This document shows, in pieces, positions 17,354 through 28,410 of a DNA stretch of 64,000 nucleotides. The stretch is taken from positions 124,001 to 188,000 of the forward strand of contig NZ_BMTT01000002.1 in the NCBI RefSeq assembly GCF_014649815.1, read 5' to 3'. The notes below the pieces were generated by a model that saw only the letters and a list, made by a program, of their open reading frames with translations, had not been told where the DNA came from and ran no database searches. The position numbers and the translations under genes are program-made. The stretch comes from Streptomyces mutabilis. GTDB taxonomy: Bacteria; Actinomycetota; Actinomycetes; Streptomycetales; Streptomycetaceae. Every line of letters starts with the position of its first letter. Positions within the stretch are counted from its first letter, which is position 1.

Positions 17354-18085
17354 GTGAACGGACCCGAGATCCACGTCGAATTCGCTCCCGAACTGCACCT
17401 GTTCGTCCCGCGGGCCCGCCCGACCGGTGCCACCCGCACCGTCACCGACGGTGTCTCCACGCTCGGGCACGTCGTCGAGTCCCTCGGCGTCCCGCTGACC
17501 GAGGTCGGCGCGCTCCTCGTGGACGGCCGCGAAGTGCCGCGCGGACACGTGCCCACGGGCGGCGAGTCGGTGAGCGTGCGGCCCGTCGAGCGCCCGCAGC
17601 GGGTGCCGGGCGCTCCCCTGCGCTTCCTGCTCGACGTCCACCTGGGCACCCTCGCCCGCCGGCTGCGGCTGCTCGGCGTGGACACCGCCTACGAGTCCAC
17701 CGACCTCGGCGACCCGGCGCTCGCCGCGCTGTCGGCCGCCGAGAAGCGGGTCCTGCTCAGCCGCGACCGGGGCCTGCTGCGCCGCCGCGAGCTGTGGGCC
17801 GGCGCCTACGTCTACAGCACCCGCCCCGACGACCAGCTCCGCGAGGTGCTGGACCGCTTCCGGCCCGAGCTGCGCCCCTGGACGAGGTGCACCGCCTGCA
17901 ACGGCCTGCTGGAGGAGACCACCAAGGAGCAGGTCGCGGACCAGCTCAAGGGCGGCACCCAGCGGTCGTACGACGTGTTCGCGCAGTGCCGGGGCTGCGG
18001 GCGGGCGTACTGGAGGGGCGCGCACCACGAGCAGCTGGAGGCCATCGTGGAGCGCGCCCTCACCGAGTCCGGGCAGGAACGTTAG
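17354..18085 (+). CDS. Mut7-C RNase-fold protein with N-terminal ubiquitin-like domain and zinc ribbon
   Basis: 243 residues from the GTG at 17354 (an in-frame GTG at 17324 would add 10 residues). Residues about 1-82 form a ThiS/MoaD-like beta-grasp domain (IHVEFAPELHLFV ... LLVDGREVPRG ... GGESVSVRPVE). Residues about 90-165 form the Mut7-C PIN-like nuclease fold with acidic and Arg residues (FLLDVHLGTLARRLRLLGVD; LLSRDRGLLRRREL). The C-terminus is a zinc ribbon with two Cys-x2-Cys pairs (CTAC and CRGC). The PIN-like core suggests RNA cleavage; the substrate is unknown. Its stop overlaps that of the converging oxidase gene by 3 bases. Confidence 0.85.
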   Translation: MNGPEIHVEFAPELHLFVPRARPTGATRTVTDGVSTLGHVVESLGVPLTEVGALLVDGREVPRGHVPTGGESVSVRPVERPQRVPGAPLRFLLDVHLGTLARRLRLLGVDTAYESTDLGDPALAALSAAEKRVLLSRDRGLLRRRELWAGAYVYSTRPDDQLREVLDRFRPELRPWTRCTACNGLLEETTKEQVADQLKGGTQRSYDVFAQCRGCGRAYWRGAHHEQLEAIVERALTESGQER

Positions 18086-20520
18086 CGCTTCCCGCGCACG
18101 TCCCCCTTCCCGCAGGCGACGCCGTCGCGGTTGCGGTCCAGCTTCAGCGGGTCGTCCTTGCCGTTGACCTCCAGGGGCCCGTAGTCGTGCTCCTTCAGCC
18201 AGGTGCAGCGGTCGGCCGTCGTCGCCTTGACCTCCTCCGGGAACGCGGTCGGCACGCACACGTTGGCGGAGCCGTAGTGCCGGTCGCAGCCGGAGACGGT
18301 GGGGCTGACCGGCTGCGAGGCGCGCTTCACGCCGGGCTCGGCCACCTCGCCCCGCGGGGCGTCGGCGAAGGAGTGGACGTGTGCGGAGGCGTCCTTGGTG
18401 CTGAGCGCGCGCGGGCCGTCGAGGTGCACCCACTTCGCCACCGAGGGCACACCGTTCGCGTCGACCGCGAAGAGCATGTACCAGCCGGGCGGAGCCAGGT
18501 TGGGATTGCTGGTGACGTTGAGGTCGACGTTGTCGCCGTCCACCGACAGCGGCAGGTCCACGAACCGCTGGTTCGGGTCCGAGGAGTGCGTGACCGCGGC
18601 CGGGCGGATCAGCTCGGCTTTGGCGATCGGCCGGTCGACGGTGATCCGCTGGGTGTCGCCGTAGTTCCACTCGGTGTCGATGACCGAGGTGATCGTCGGG
18701 CGCTCGCCCTTGAGCAGGTAGGGCGGCGTGTAGATCGACACGTCGTGGTTCCATGAGCCGTTGCCCGGGTTGTCGCCGGTCGTCATCACGCGGCCGTCGG
18801 GCAGCAGGAACGCCGAGGAGTGGTAGCCGCGGGCCTCGGGGTCGACCGCCACCGGGTCGAAGCTCTCGGTCGCCGGGTCGAAGATCGACGTCTCGAAGAC
18901 CGGGTCGGCCCGGTTGTGCAGCGCGCCGCCGGTCTCCAGCACCCTGCCGTCGGGCAGCAGAACCGCGGAGACGTACATCTTGCCCTGGTCACCGGTCTGC
19001 GGGACCGGTCCGTTGCCGAGGTCGACGGTGCCCTGCGGGAGGGGCGGACCGGCGACGTACGTGGGGTCGGGCTGCTTGAGGTCGATGATGTCGGTGAGGC
19101 GGTTGGCGTCCGGATTGGAGTCGGTGTTGCCGCCGCCGATGGTCAGCACCTTCTGGTCCTGCGCCGGGGGCAGCAGCACGCTCATCGACTGGTCCCGCTC
19201 GTCCTTGCGCTGGAGGCCGGGTACCTCGGTGATGGTGTTGGCCCCGTAGTCGTAGATCGCGGAGCCGGTGCCGGGGATGTTGTTGCCGAAGACGTGGCTG
19301 CCGGAGTAGAAGAGCCGGCCGTCCTGCATGAGGATCATCGACGGGTACAGGCCCCAGTACGACCAGGTCTGGTTGACCTGCCAGGTCGGCAGCCACTTCT
19401 GCTGCTCGTCCGACCACAGCTCCGCCGTCACCGAGCCGGTGGAGTCCTCGCGCAGGCCGCCGAAGGAGATGACGTCGCCGTTGCCGAGGATCGTCGCCGA
19501 CGGGTACCAGTGGCCGTCGTTCATGTCGTTGGTCTTGAGGTAGGTCTCGGTCTCCGGGTCGAAGACGTACGAGTCCTTGAAGCCCTGGTAGCCGATCGTG
19601 CCGTCCGCCGAGGGGTAGCCCAGGTTGCCGCTCATGACGAGCACGCGACCGTCCTTGAGCTGCACGTGCCCGGCGCAGAACATGTCCTTGGGCGTCGGGA
19701 TGGTCCTGTAGTCGCCGGTCTGCGGGTCGTAGACCGCGGAGGTGAAGGTGCCCGCCTCGAACATCTCCGGGTCGTTGCCGGAGCCCGCGATCAGCAGCAC
19801 CTTGCCGTTGTGCAGCACGACCGAGTGCATGGAGCGGACCGGGTTCTCGGTGGGCAGCACGTCCCAGCTGCCGTCGGCGCACTCCTCGGCGGTGCCCGTG
19901 CACTCCGGGTCCGGAATCGGGTCGGCGACCTGCTCCATCGTGTAGTCGTCGGTGGTCGCCGAGCCTGTGCCGTAGACGGAGACGCCCCAGCTGATGCGGT
20001 CGGTGCCGGCCGGGACCTCGGGGGTGCGGACGCTCGCCTGCGTCCAGTCTGCCGCCAGGTCCAGGGTCTTCAGGTCGGTCCAGTACTGCCAGCCCGCGGT
20101 GGCGTCGTGCCGGAAGAGGGTGAGTGAGGCGTCCGGGGTCGTCGTCTTGTACCAGAGCGACAGGTCGTACTGCTTGCCCTCCGTCACCACCGGCGCGCAC
20201 TCGGCGGACTCGGTGATCAGGGCCTTGCGGTCGCCGTCGACGCGACGGGTCAGCTCCACCTTCATGGCCTTGTCGCCGGAGTGGGCGTCGGCGACCGTCT
20301 CGAAGGTGAAGTCGTTGTCGCCCCAGCCGGACTTCTCCCAGCAGTACGGCATGTCGCCGGTGCCGGCGGTCTCGAAACCGGGGTTGGTGATCAGGTCGGC
20401 GGCGGAGGCGGGCTGCGGCGCGGTGAGGAGGAGGCCGCCGGTGAGGGCGGACACCGCCAGGAGCGCGGAGGTTCTCCGTCGGGGAGCCCGGCGGAGGACT
20501 CTTCGCGGTCTGCTTCTCAT
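18082..20520 (-). CDS. Secreted copper radical oxidase (galactose-oxidase/GlxA-like) with Excalibur domain
   Basis: 812 residues. The signal peptide is residues 1-40, with an Arg-rich start and a cut after PQPASA. Residues about 41-200 form a carbohydrate-binding-like beta-sandwich (ITNPGFETAG). Residues 215-600 form a Kelch-type propeller, then a C-terminal Ig-like domain. Copper-site candidates by alignment to GlxA/galactose oxidase are Cys282 (DMFCAGH) with Tyr318 as the thioether pair, axial Tyr566 and His567 (RGYHSS), and His644. The end (about 735-812) is an Excalibur calcium-binding domain (LDRNRDGVACG). It would oxidise terminal alcohols of a surface glycan to aldehydes. It is coupled to the GtrB-GtrA gene by a 4-bp overlap. 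Confidence 0.87.
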   Translation of the reverse strand: MRSRPRRVLRRAPRRRTSALLAVSALTGGLLLTAPQPASAADLITNPGFETAGTGDMPYCWEKSGWGDNDFTFETVADAHSGDKAMKVELTRRVDGDRKALITESAECAPVVTEGKQYDLSLWYKTTTPDASLTLFRHDATAGWQYWTDLKTLDLAADWTQASVRTPEVPAGTDRISWGVSVYGTGSATTDDYTMEQVADPIPDPECTGTAEECADGSWDVLPTENPVRSMHSVVLHNGKVLLIAGSGNDPEMFEAGTFTSAVYDPQTGDYRTIPTPKDMFCAGHVQLKDGRVLVMSGNLGYPSADGTIGYQGFKDSYVFDPETETYLKTNDMNDGHWYPSATILGNGDVISFGGLREDSTGSVTAELWSDEQQKWLPTWQVNQTWSYWGLYPSMILMQDGRLFYSGSHVFGNNIPGTGSAIYDYGANTITEVPGLQRKDERDQSMSVLLPPAQDQKVLTIGGGNTDSNPDANRLTDIIDLKQPDPTYVAGPPLPQGTVDLGNGPVPQTGDQGKMYVSAVLLPDGRVLETGGALHNRADPVFETSIFDPATESFDPVAVDPEARGYHSSAFLLPDGRVMTTGDNPGNGSWNHDVSIYTPPYLLKGERPTITSVIDTEWNYGDTQRITVDRPIAKAELIRPAAVTHSSDPNQRFVDLPLSVDGDNVDLNVTSNPNLAPPGWYMLFAVDANGVPSVAKWVHLDGPRALSTKDASAHVHSFADAPRGEVAEPGVKRASQPVSPTVSGCDRHYGSANVCVPTAFPEEVKATTADRCTWLKEHDYGPLEVNGKDDPLKLDRNRDGVACGKGDVRGKR

Positions 20521-21707
20521 GCGTCACTCCTTGCTGTGCGGGCCGTACGGCGTCGGCGCGGGAGGTACACCAGCGCTTCGGTCCCGGCGAAGCGCAGGAC
20601 GAAGGTGATGACGAGAGCCAGCGCGGTGGCCGGCAGCACGGCAAGTTCGAACTGGCCGACGAGCAGGGCGATCAGCGGGATGCGCAGCACCAGGTCGGCG
20701 TTGGCGATCAGCGCGAACCTCAGGGTCCGGTCGGCCCAGTGCCGGTGCCGGCGCCGATCGCGGAAGAGCAGCCGCTCCAGGAGCAGGAAGTTCCAGGCCA
20801 CGCCGAACTGGTTGGCGGCGATCTCGGCGGGCAGGTAGTGCACGCCCGCCTCGGTGAACGCCCACAGGGCGGCCAGGTTCGGCACGAAGCCGCTCAGCCC
20901 GATCAGCCCGAAGGCGACCATGCGGGCCAGCGGCGAGGCGGTGCGCAGTCCGGCCAGGTGGCGCAGGAAGCGCATGCCCTCCTGGGCCGTGGACTTGGAC
21001 TCGCCGGCGAACCGCTCCTCGAAGACGAAGGGCACTTCGGTGACGGCCTGGGGGCGGCTGCGGACGGCCAGCTCCAGGAGGATCTTGTAGCCCAGCGGCT
21101 TGAGCACGTCGGCGGTGACCTCGCTGCGGCGGATGGCGAAGAAGCCGCTCATCGGGTCGCTGATGCCGTGCAGGCGGCGCGGGAAGAGCGCCTTCGTCAG
21201 CCAGGTCGCCGCGCGGGAGACGGCGACCCGGTAGCTGCCCGCGAGGCCGGCGCGGCTGCCGCCCTTGACGTAGCGGGAGGCGACGACCAGTCCGGCGCCC
21301 GTCCGCTCGCCGGTGGCGACCAGCTCCGGCACCAGGGAGGGCGGATGCTGGCAGTCGCCGTCCATGACGACGATCCAGGCCGACCCGGCCGCCCGCATGC
21401 CCTCGACGACGGCGCCGCCGAGCCCGCCGGAGGGTTCGGCGCGGTGCAGGACGGTGACCGGGAAGGGGCAGTCGGGCGCCGCCGCGCGGATCACGTCCGG
21501 GGTGTCGTCGGTGGAGTCGTCCACGAAGACGACCTCACAGGGCAGCCGGGCGGGCACGGACTCGGTGATGAGGCGGAGCAGCCGCCGTACGTTGCCGGAC
21601 TCGTTGAAGGTCGGTACGACGATGGTGACGGCGCCCGGCTCGGGGACCTCCGCGGCGCCTACGGCCGGATCGCCCAGCTCGCCGGGGACGGTGGACTCGT
21701 GACTCAT
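20517..21707 (-). CDS. Polyprenol-phosphate glycosyltransferase (GtrB/DPM1-like) fused to GtrA-like domain
   Basis: 396 residues from the ATG at 21707, overlapping the upstream gene's stop (ATGA). Residues about 25-260 are a GT-A glycosyltransferase family 2 domain (VTIVVPTFNESGNVRRLL; DDSTDDT; metal motif in VMDGDCQHPPS; SDPMSGFFAIRR). Residues about 275-390 form the four-helix GtrA/DPMS-like membrane domain (FGLIGLSGFVPNLAALW; NQFGVAWNFLLLERLLF). Enzymes of this kind load a sugar from a nucleotide donor onto undecaprenyl/polyprenyl phosphate for use outside the membrane. The natural acceptor enzyme is the ArnT-like protein encoded immediately upstream. Confidence 0.9.
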   Translation of the reverse strand: MSHESTVPGELGDPAVGAAEVPEPGAVTIVVPTFNESGNVRRLLRLITESVPARLPCEVVFVDDSTDDTPDVIRAAAPDCPFPVTVLHRAEPSGGLGGAVVEGMRAAGSAWIVVMDGDCQHPPSLVPELVATGERTGAGLVVASRYVKGGSRAGLAGSYRVAVSRAATWLTKALFPRRLHGISDPMSGFFAIRRSEVTADVLKPLGYKILLELAVRSRPQAVTEVPFVFEERFAGESKSTAQEGMRFLRHLAGLRTASPLARMVAFGLIGLSGFVPNLAALWAFTEAGVHYLPAEIAANQFGVAWNFLLLERLLFRDRRRHRHWADRTLRFALIANADLVLRIPLIALLVGQFELAVLPATALALVITFVLRFAGTEALVYLPRRRRTARTARSDA

Positions 21708-23353
21708 CGGGCGGCTCCGGAGGGCTGGACGCGGCGGATCTCGATACGGTCCGCACCGGTGCCGAAGACGGCGACCGGAGCCGAGTGGTTCATGGCCGCC
21801 TTCACGTTGGGCAGGTCGACCGCGTCGCGCCGCACCGTCGGGGAGGCCACCACGTAGTCGATGTCCCGCCAGCCGCCCGGCATCGTCTTGGTGACGGCCG
21901 GGTCGAGGTCGGCCTTGTAGAACCAGATGACGCCGAGCCCGGGTTCGTACCCGGCGTGCACGAGGTCCAGCCAGAGCGCGTCGTCGACGAGGACGCGGGT
22001 GTCCTCCGGGTTGGGGACCTCGCTCGCCAGCCAGTCGGCGGCGGCCTCGTAGGGAGCGTTGGCGTCGGCGGTGACGGCGGTCCGGTCGCCGTCGTACCAG
22101 CGGGGTACGACGTAGGCGCCGGCGGCGAGCACCAGGACGCCGGCGAGGGCGTACCGCCCCAGGGTGACGCCCCGCTTCTCGGCCTCGGTGCGCCATCTGC
22201 GCAGGACGGCGTGGGCGACGCTCGCCGCGCCGCCGGCCAGCACCAGGGCGAGGAAGGGCAGCGCCTGGATGACGTACATGGCGGGCAGGTAGCCGCTGGG
22301 GCGCAGGGCGAGGGCGGCGAGGATCGCGACCGTGAGGGCCGGGCCGGCCAGGGCGCGGGCGGTGACCGACCAGCGCCAGGTGACCAGCAGGAGCAGCGCC
22401 CCGGCGAGACCGCCGAGGGGCAGGACCCGGTCGTAGTAGAGCCAGGACTGCAGGACGCCCCACGAGCCGGAGCCCTCGTCGAGGATGAAGCCGGAGCCGG
22501 GGCGGGTGAGCTGGTACTCGATGCCCTCCCACAGGGACACGTGCCCTTCGCCCGGCAGCAGCTCGCCCTTGAGCAGGGCGAACAGCGGATAGGAGAAACC
22601 GATGAGCGCGCAGGCCGTGACGGCGCCGGTCAGGGCGAACTTGCGGGTGTCCCGGTGGCTGTGCCGCCAGGCGGTGACGAAGAGGGCGGGCAGGACGACG
22701 AGCATCGTCTCCTTGGTGAGCACGGCCGTCGCGGCTGCGATGCCCGCCCCGAAGTGGTGCCACAGGTGCCGGCTCGGTGAGGCGGCCAGCGCGAAGGCCA
22801 GCAGGGTCCACATCACCGCGAGGTTGTCGAGGAAGATCTCCCGCTGGAGGACCACCGACAACGGGGAGAGCCCGAAGAGGGCCATGGCGAGCCCGGCAGC
22901 CCAGCGGGGCAGGGACAGGCGGCGGGCGATGACGTGGACGAGGACGGCGGACACCGCGCTGACCAGCAGCATCACGCCGCGCATGGTGCCGACGGTCATC
23001 GACTCGGGGCTGAGCAGCGCCGGTACCCAGGTCAGCACTGCTATCTGGATCCAGCCGAGCGGCGGGTGGTCGTACCAGTAGGTGTAGTGGGCCAGGCCCT
23101 CGCCCTGCTGGACGGCCCAGGCCTGGGCGAGGTAGGTGCCCTCGTCGTCACTGAGGGTCGGGTAGTCGGAGATGTTCCAGCCCTGCACGAGCATGATCGC
23201 CACGAGGAGCGTGCCGCAGAGCAGGAGGTCGGGGCGCGAGGAGCGCAGGCGGCCCGGTGGTGCCGCTCTCCGGGCGGGCGGGTCGCTGTCGTGGGCAGGC
23301 GTGCGCTGCGCGGGGACCTCGGTGCCGGTCGCCGCTGGGAGGGTCGAGGTCAC
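21704..23353 (-). CDS. ArnT/PMT-like integral membrane glycosyltransferase
   Basis: 549 residues from the GTG at 23353, preceded by AGAGGAC and overlapping the GT2 synthase stop (GTGA). A polar, Pro/Arg-rich N-terminal tail (about 35 residues) precedes the first membrane helix. The first external loop carries the acidic catalytic motif SDDEGTYLAQAWAV expected of GT-C enzymes, followed by about ten hydrophobic helices. The C-terminal soluble domain ends with DRIEIRRVQPSG. GT-C enzymes take the sugar from a polyprenyl-phosphate carrier, here presumably made by the following GtrB-type gene, and add it to an exported acceptor. The acceptor (glycan or protein) is unknown. Confidence 0.87.
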   Translation of the reverse strand: MTSTLPAATGTEVPAQRTPAHDSDPPARRAAPPGRLRSSRPDLLLCGTLLVAIMLVQGWNISDYPTLSDDEGTYLAQAWAVQQGEGLAHYTYWYDHPPLGWIQIAVLTWVPALLSPESMTVGTMRGVMLLVSAVSAVLVHVIARRLSLPRWAAGLAMALFGLSPLSVVLQREIFLDNLAVMWTLLAFALAASPSRHLWHHFGAGIAAATAVLTKETMLVVLPALFVTAWRHSHRDTRKFALTGAVTACALIGFSYPLFALLKGELLPGEGHVSLWEGIEYQLTRPGSGFILDEGSGSWGVLQSWLYYDRVLPLGGLAGALLLLVTWRWSVTARALAGPALTVAILAALALRPSGYLPAMYVIQALPFLALVLAGGAASVAHAVLRRWRTEAEKRGVTLGRYALAGVLVLAAGAYVVPRWYDGDRTAVTADANAPYEAAADWLASEVPNPEDTRVLVDDALWLDLVHAGYEPGLGVIWFYKADLDPAVTKTMPGGWRDIDYVVASPTVRRDAVDLPNVKAAMNHSAPVAVFGTGADRIEIRRVQPSGAAR

Positions 23354-24612
23354 GCGGGGACGTCCTCTCGGTCCACCGGCGCGAGATGGACGCCGACATG
23401 GCTGGTCAACTCCCAGTCGTTGCGGCCGCGTTGCTCGCGCCAGACGGCGCGGACGGCGGCCCCGGCCAGGAGGACCTGGTAGAAGGGGCCGCCGACGATC
23501 AGTTTCACGTAGTGCGTGAAGCGGACCCGGAGGCCGTACTGCTTGCCGAAGTCGTGCAGACCGACGACCTCGAAGACGAAGGTGACCAGGGCGGTGACGG
23601 CCGGCAGGAAGGTGACGAAGGCGATGCCGACGGGCACGTCCAGCAGCAGCGCGACGGCCGCGTTGAGCGGGATGATCACACCGGTGAAGGCCTGGAAGAA
23701 CGGCGTCATCAGGGTGTAGCGGGCCAGCAACCGCTGGGTGAAGGTGGGCAGTTGCCTCCAGTCCTTCTTCCGGTACACCTGGAGGAAGCCCTGGTTCCAA
23801 CGGGTGCGTTGCTTCAGCAGGGAGATCAGCGTGCCCGGGGTCTCCTCGCGGGTGACCATGTCGGAGTCGTAGGCGACGACGACCTTCTTGCCGATGCTGG
23901 AGAGCCGGACGCCGAGGTCGCAGTCCTCGGCCAGGCAGTCGGGGTCCCAGCCGTCGGCCGCGCGGAGCACGTCCGTGCGCACGAAGACGGTGTTGCCGCC
24001 GAGCGGGATGAACCCCTTCTGCGCGTGCAGGTGCAGCCGGGAGCGGAACCAGAAGAAGTACTCCAGGCAGTTGCGCAGGCTGTACCAGCTGGAGTGGAAG
24101 TTGATCAACTGGACGCCGCCCTGCACGACGTCGGCGCCGGTGGTGCGGAAGGCGTGGTCGACGTGGGCGAGCAGCGCCGGGTGGACCTGGTCCTCGGCGT
24201 CGAAGACCCCGACGACGTCGCCGCGGCAGTGCGGCAGCGCCGTGTTCATGGCCCTCGGCTTGTTCTTCTTCTCGTGGGTGTCGACGACGACCCGCAGGCG
24301 CGGATCACGGCCGGCGGCCCGCTCGGCGACGGCGGTGGTCTCCGGATCGTCGTGCCCGACGATCACGATGATCTCGAAGTCGGCGTGGGTCGAGGTCAGC
24401 AGCCGCTGGATGGTCTGGTCGAGCACCGCCTGCTCGTGCCGCGCGGGCACGAGCAGCGAGAACGACACGTGCTCGTCCCCGTCCGGCGGGCTGAACCGGG
24501 TCGAGGCCAGGACCTCCGGCGTACGCCAGGCGTGCATCTGCCACCACAGCGTGAACGCCGCCATCCAGAAGAGCGCCAGTGAAACAGCAGCGATGAACAC
24601 GGACGTCAGCAA
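23350..24612 (-). CDS. Processive family-2 glycosyltransferase (cellulose-synthase-like)
   Basis: 420 residues from a TTG at 24612, with GGGGGG 6 bases upstream; a GTG at 24675 would add 21 Arg-rich residues but lacks a ribosome site. A membrane segment is followed by the GT-A core (about 40-300): FSLLVPARHEQ, DAEDQ (DxD-type), CLAEDCDLGVRL (catalytic base) and KQRTRWNQG (Q-x-x-R-W motif of polysaccharide synthases). Four or so C-terminal helices complete it. Processive synthases polymerise and export a glycan. With a radical oxidase in the same operon it parallels the known CslA-GlxA pairing that makes a hyphal-tip glycan in Streptomyces, but the intervening genes differ. Confidence 0.85.
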   Translation of the reverse strand: MLTSVFIAAVSLALFWMAAFTLWWQMHAWRTPEVLASTRFSPPDGDEHVSFSLLVPARHEQAVLDQTIQRLLTSTHADFEIIVIVGHDDPETTAVAERAAGRDPRLRVVVDTHEKKNKPRAMNTALPHCRGDVVGVFDAEDQVHPALLAHVDHAFRTTGADVVQGGVQLINFHSSWYSLRNCLEYFFWFRSRLHLHAQKGFIPLGGNTVFVRTDVLRAADGWDPDCLAEDCDLGVRLSSIGKKVVVAYDSDMVTREETPGTLISLLKQRTRWNQGFLQVYRKKDWRQLPTFTQRLLARYTLMTPFFQAFTGVIIPLNAAVALLLDVPVGIAFVTFLPAVTALVTFVFEVVGLHDFGKQYGLRVRFTHYVKLIVGGPFYQVLLAGAAVRAVWREQRGRNDWELTSHVGVHLAPVDREDVPA

Positions 24613-24819
24613 AAAGATCCCCCCAGATCTTGAACTCCCCCTGCCGCGGCGGCGCGCCCGAACCCGGGCGACCACTCCGCCGCGTCACGGTGGAGAGGCT
24701 AGGGGTAATCTGTGAAACACATAAGGTGGTTGAGTGAAGAGCGTGTTTCCTCACGACGAGGACCGGGTCTGAACATTTCACCCACCGGTCGCGTTCCGGT
24801 TGTTTCTCTTTATGTCGTT

Positions 24820-26850
<2,031 letters not shown>

Positions 26851-27054
26851 GCCTCCATCCTCGCGCACCCGCCCGCGAAAACCTGTGGAAGGGCGCCGCC
26901 GCGCGCCATTACCGTGCTGCCTGACCGAGTCGTCTGGGCAAGGACGTGCCGTTGTACACCGTGTGAGACCTCCCGAGCGCTGAATCGTCGCGCGTCGCGC
27001 TTGTGCGCCGCGCCCTTTCTGCTGCGGAATTCTCACTGGAACCGGTGTACTTCT

Positions 27055-27603
27055 GTGCTCGACAACTGGGCGGTCATTCCCGCCTGCCTGCCTCTCGTCC
27101 GCCGTCGTTGCCACGCGTGCGGGTCCGGCCGCTTCCGGGTGAACGGCAAGTTTCGCGTCAACGCCAACCACAAGCGCATCGACGCCTGGCTCCTCGCGCT
27201 CTGCGCCGCCTGCGGGGACACCACGAAGATCACCGTCCTGGAGCGGAGGAACGTGCGTTCCGTACGGCCCGAGCTGTTGGACCGGATGCACGACAACGAC
27301 GCCGCCCTGGCGTCCGAGCTGCTCCGGGACCCGGCCCTGCTGCACCCCAATCGCATCGCCCTCGACTGGGAAGGCGCCTGGCGCCTCGACACCGGCGGAT
27401 CGGATCACCTGGACCGCGAGGTGATCGACGTGTCGGTCCGCTTCGAGGTGCGGATACCCGTCCGGCCGGTGCGGCTGATCGCCGAGGGGTGCGGTCTCTC
27501 GCGGGCCGAGGTGAAGAGACTGATCACGGAGGGGAAGCTCGTGTCGGCGGTCCGGCTGAGCGGCAGGTGCTCCGGCGACTTCACCTTCACGCTCAAGCGC
27601 TGA
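27055..27603 (+). CDS. DUF1062 family protein with zinc ribbon
   Basis: 182 residues from the GTG at 27055; no strong Shine-Dalgarno is visible and there is no better start downstream. An N-terminal zinc ribbon is formed by the CHAC and CAAC pairs, around the conserved [24 protein letters not shown]. The middle part ([25 protein letters not shown]) is the DUF1062 helical core. The C-terminus ([17 protein letters not shown]) looks like an S4-type RNA-binding motif, so a nucleic-acid-linked role is plausible, but no function is established. A very strong hairpin follows. Confidence 0.85.
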   Translation: MLDNWAVIPACLPLVRRRCHACGSGRFRVNGKFRVNANHKRIDAWLLALCAACGDTTKITVLERRNVRSVRPELLDRMHDNDAALASELLRDPALLHPNRIALDWEGAWRLDTGGSDHLDREVIDVSVRFEVRIPVRPVRLIAEGCGLSRAEVKRLITEGKLVSAVRLSGRCSGDFTFTLKR

Positions 27604-27624
27604 GCCCCGGCTCGGCGCCCGGAC

Positions 27625-27663
27625 CCAGGGCCTGTCCGGCGAAGCGCGCCGGGCAGGCCCTGG
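27625..27663. terminator. 17-bp hairpin between converging genes
   Basis: Arms 27625-27641 and 27647-27663 pair with one T-G wobble around a 5-base loop. It lies between the DUF1062 stop and the leftward guanine deaminase stop and would work in both directions. Confidence 0.85.
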
Positions 27664-27721
27664 TGGAAACAGCACACGTGCCGGGAGGTTCGGCATGCTC
27701 CCGGGAGGGGACGGCGGCCGG

Positions 27722-28225
27722 TCAGTAGTCGACGCGGTCCGTCTTGGCGAGCCAGGCGTCGAACGGCTGGGTGCGGTGGGGCAGGTCGAGGTGTTCGACG
27801 GCCATGGGCCACATCTCCTGGGGCCGCTTCTCGAACAGGTCGTAGAACTTGCGGTCGTCGAAGCCGGCCACGGCGGCGTCGTGGCGGTCGGCGGAGTAGA
27901 TCAGCCGGTCGACGCGGGCCCACAGGGAGGAGGACAGGCACATCGGGCAGGGCTCGCAGGAGGTGACGAGGGTGCAGCCCTCCAGGCTGAACGTGCCGAG
28001 CTTCCGGCAGGCCGCGCGGATGGCGCTGACCTCGGCGTGCGCGGTGGGGTCGAGGCTGGAGGTGACCTTGTTGTTGGCGACGGCGACGATGTCGCCGTCC
28101 TTGGCGATGAGCGCGCCGAAGGGGCCGCCGCCGTTCGCGACACTGGTGGTGGCGAGCCCGATGGCCCGGTCCATCCAGGCGCGCTCGTACTCGCGGATGC
28201 CGGTCTCGGCGGCGTGGGTGGTCAT
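27722..28225 (-). CDS. guaD: Cytidine/deoxycytidylate-deaminase-fold enzyme, guanine deaminase type
   Basis: 167 residues from the ATG at 28225, with AGGAG 6 bases upstream. Zinc-site motifs are complete: His-Ala-Glu in [14 protein letters not shown] (Glu is the proton shuttle) and Pro-Cys-x2-Cys in [12 protein letters not shown]. The length and the C-terminal [13 protein letters not shown]... segment fit bacterial guanine deaminases of the GuaD type rather than tRNA adenosine deaminase. It would convert guanine to xanthine, the substrate for the xdhABC products encoded just upstream on the same strand. A palindrome about 125 bases upstream may regulate it. Confidence 0.88.
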   Translation of the reverse strand: MTTHAAETGIREYERAWMDRAIGLATTSVANGGGPFGALIAKDGDIVAVANNKVTSSLDPTAHAEVSAIRAACRKLGTFSLEGCTLVTSCEPCPMCLSSSLWARVDRLIYSADRHDAAVAGFDDRKFYDLFEKRPQEMWPMAVEHLDLPHRTQPFDAWLAKTDRVDY

Positions 28226-28350
28226 GGCGGCTCCTCGGCTGGTGTGTGGGCGGAACGGCGGCTGCAACCTGTAGGGAGGAGTACACAGGCTGCTGGCCGG
28301 AACCGGCCAGGGGCCGAAGGCACGAACAACGAGCAGGCTGGTACCGGTGC

Positions 28351-28368
28351 TTCGTAGACTCCTACGAA
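28351..28368. promoter_or_regulatory. Palindrome upstream of guanine deaminase
   Basis: TTCGTAG-ACTC-CTACGAA (28351-28368) has perfect 7-bp arms, 126 bases upstream of the guaD ATG and 105 bases below the xdhC stop. It is a candidate operator for purine-responsive control. Confidence 0.5.
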
Positions 28369-28410
28369 AGCCTTAGGACAAGCGGCGCCACCGACCCGGG
28401 AGCATGCCGA

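Noticed and set aside
24712..24754. GTGAAACAC and GTGTTTCCTCAC inverted repeat upstream of the GT2 gene
   Set aside because: Interrupted arms with a 22-base gap and no clear relation to the promoter. Too weak to list as an operator.
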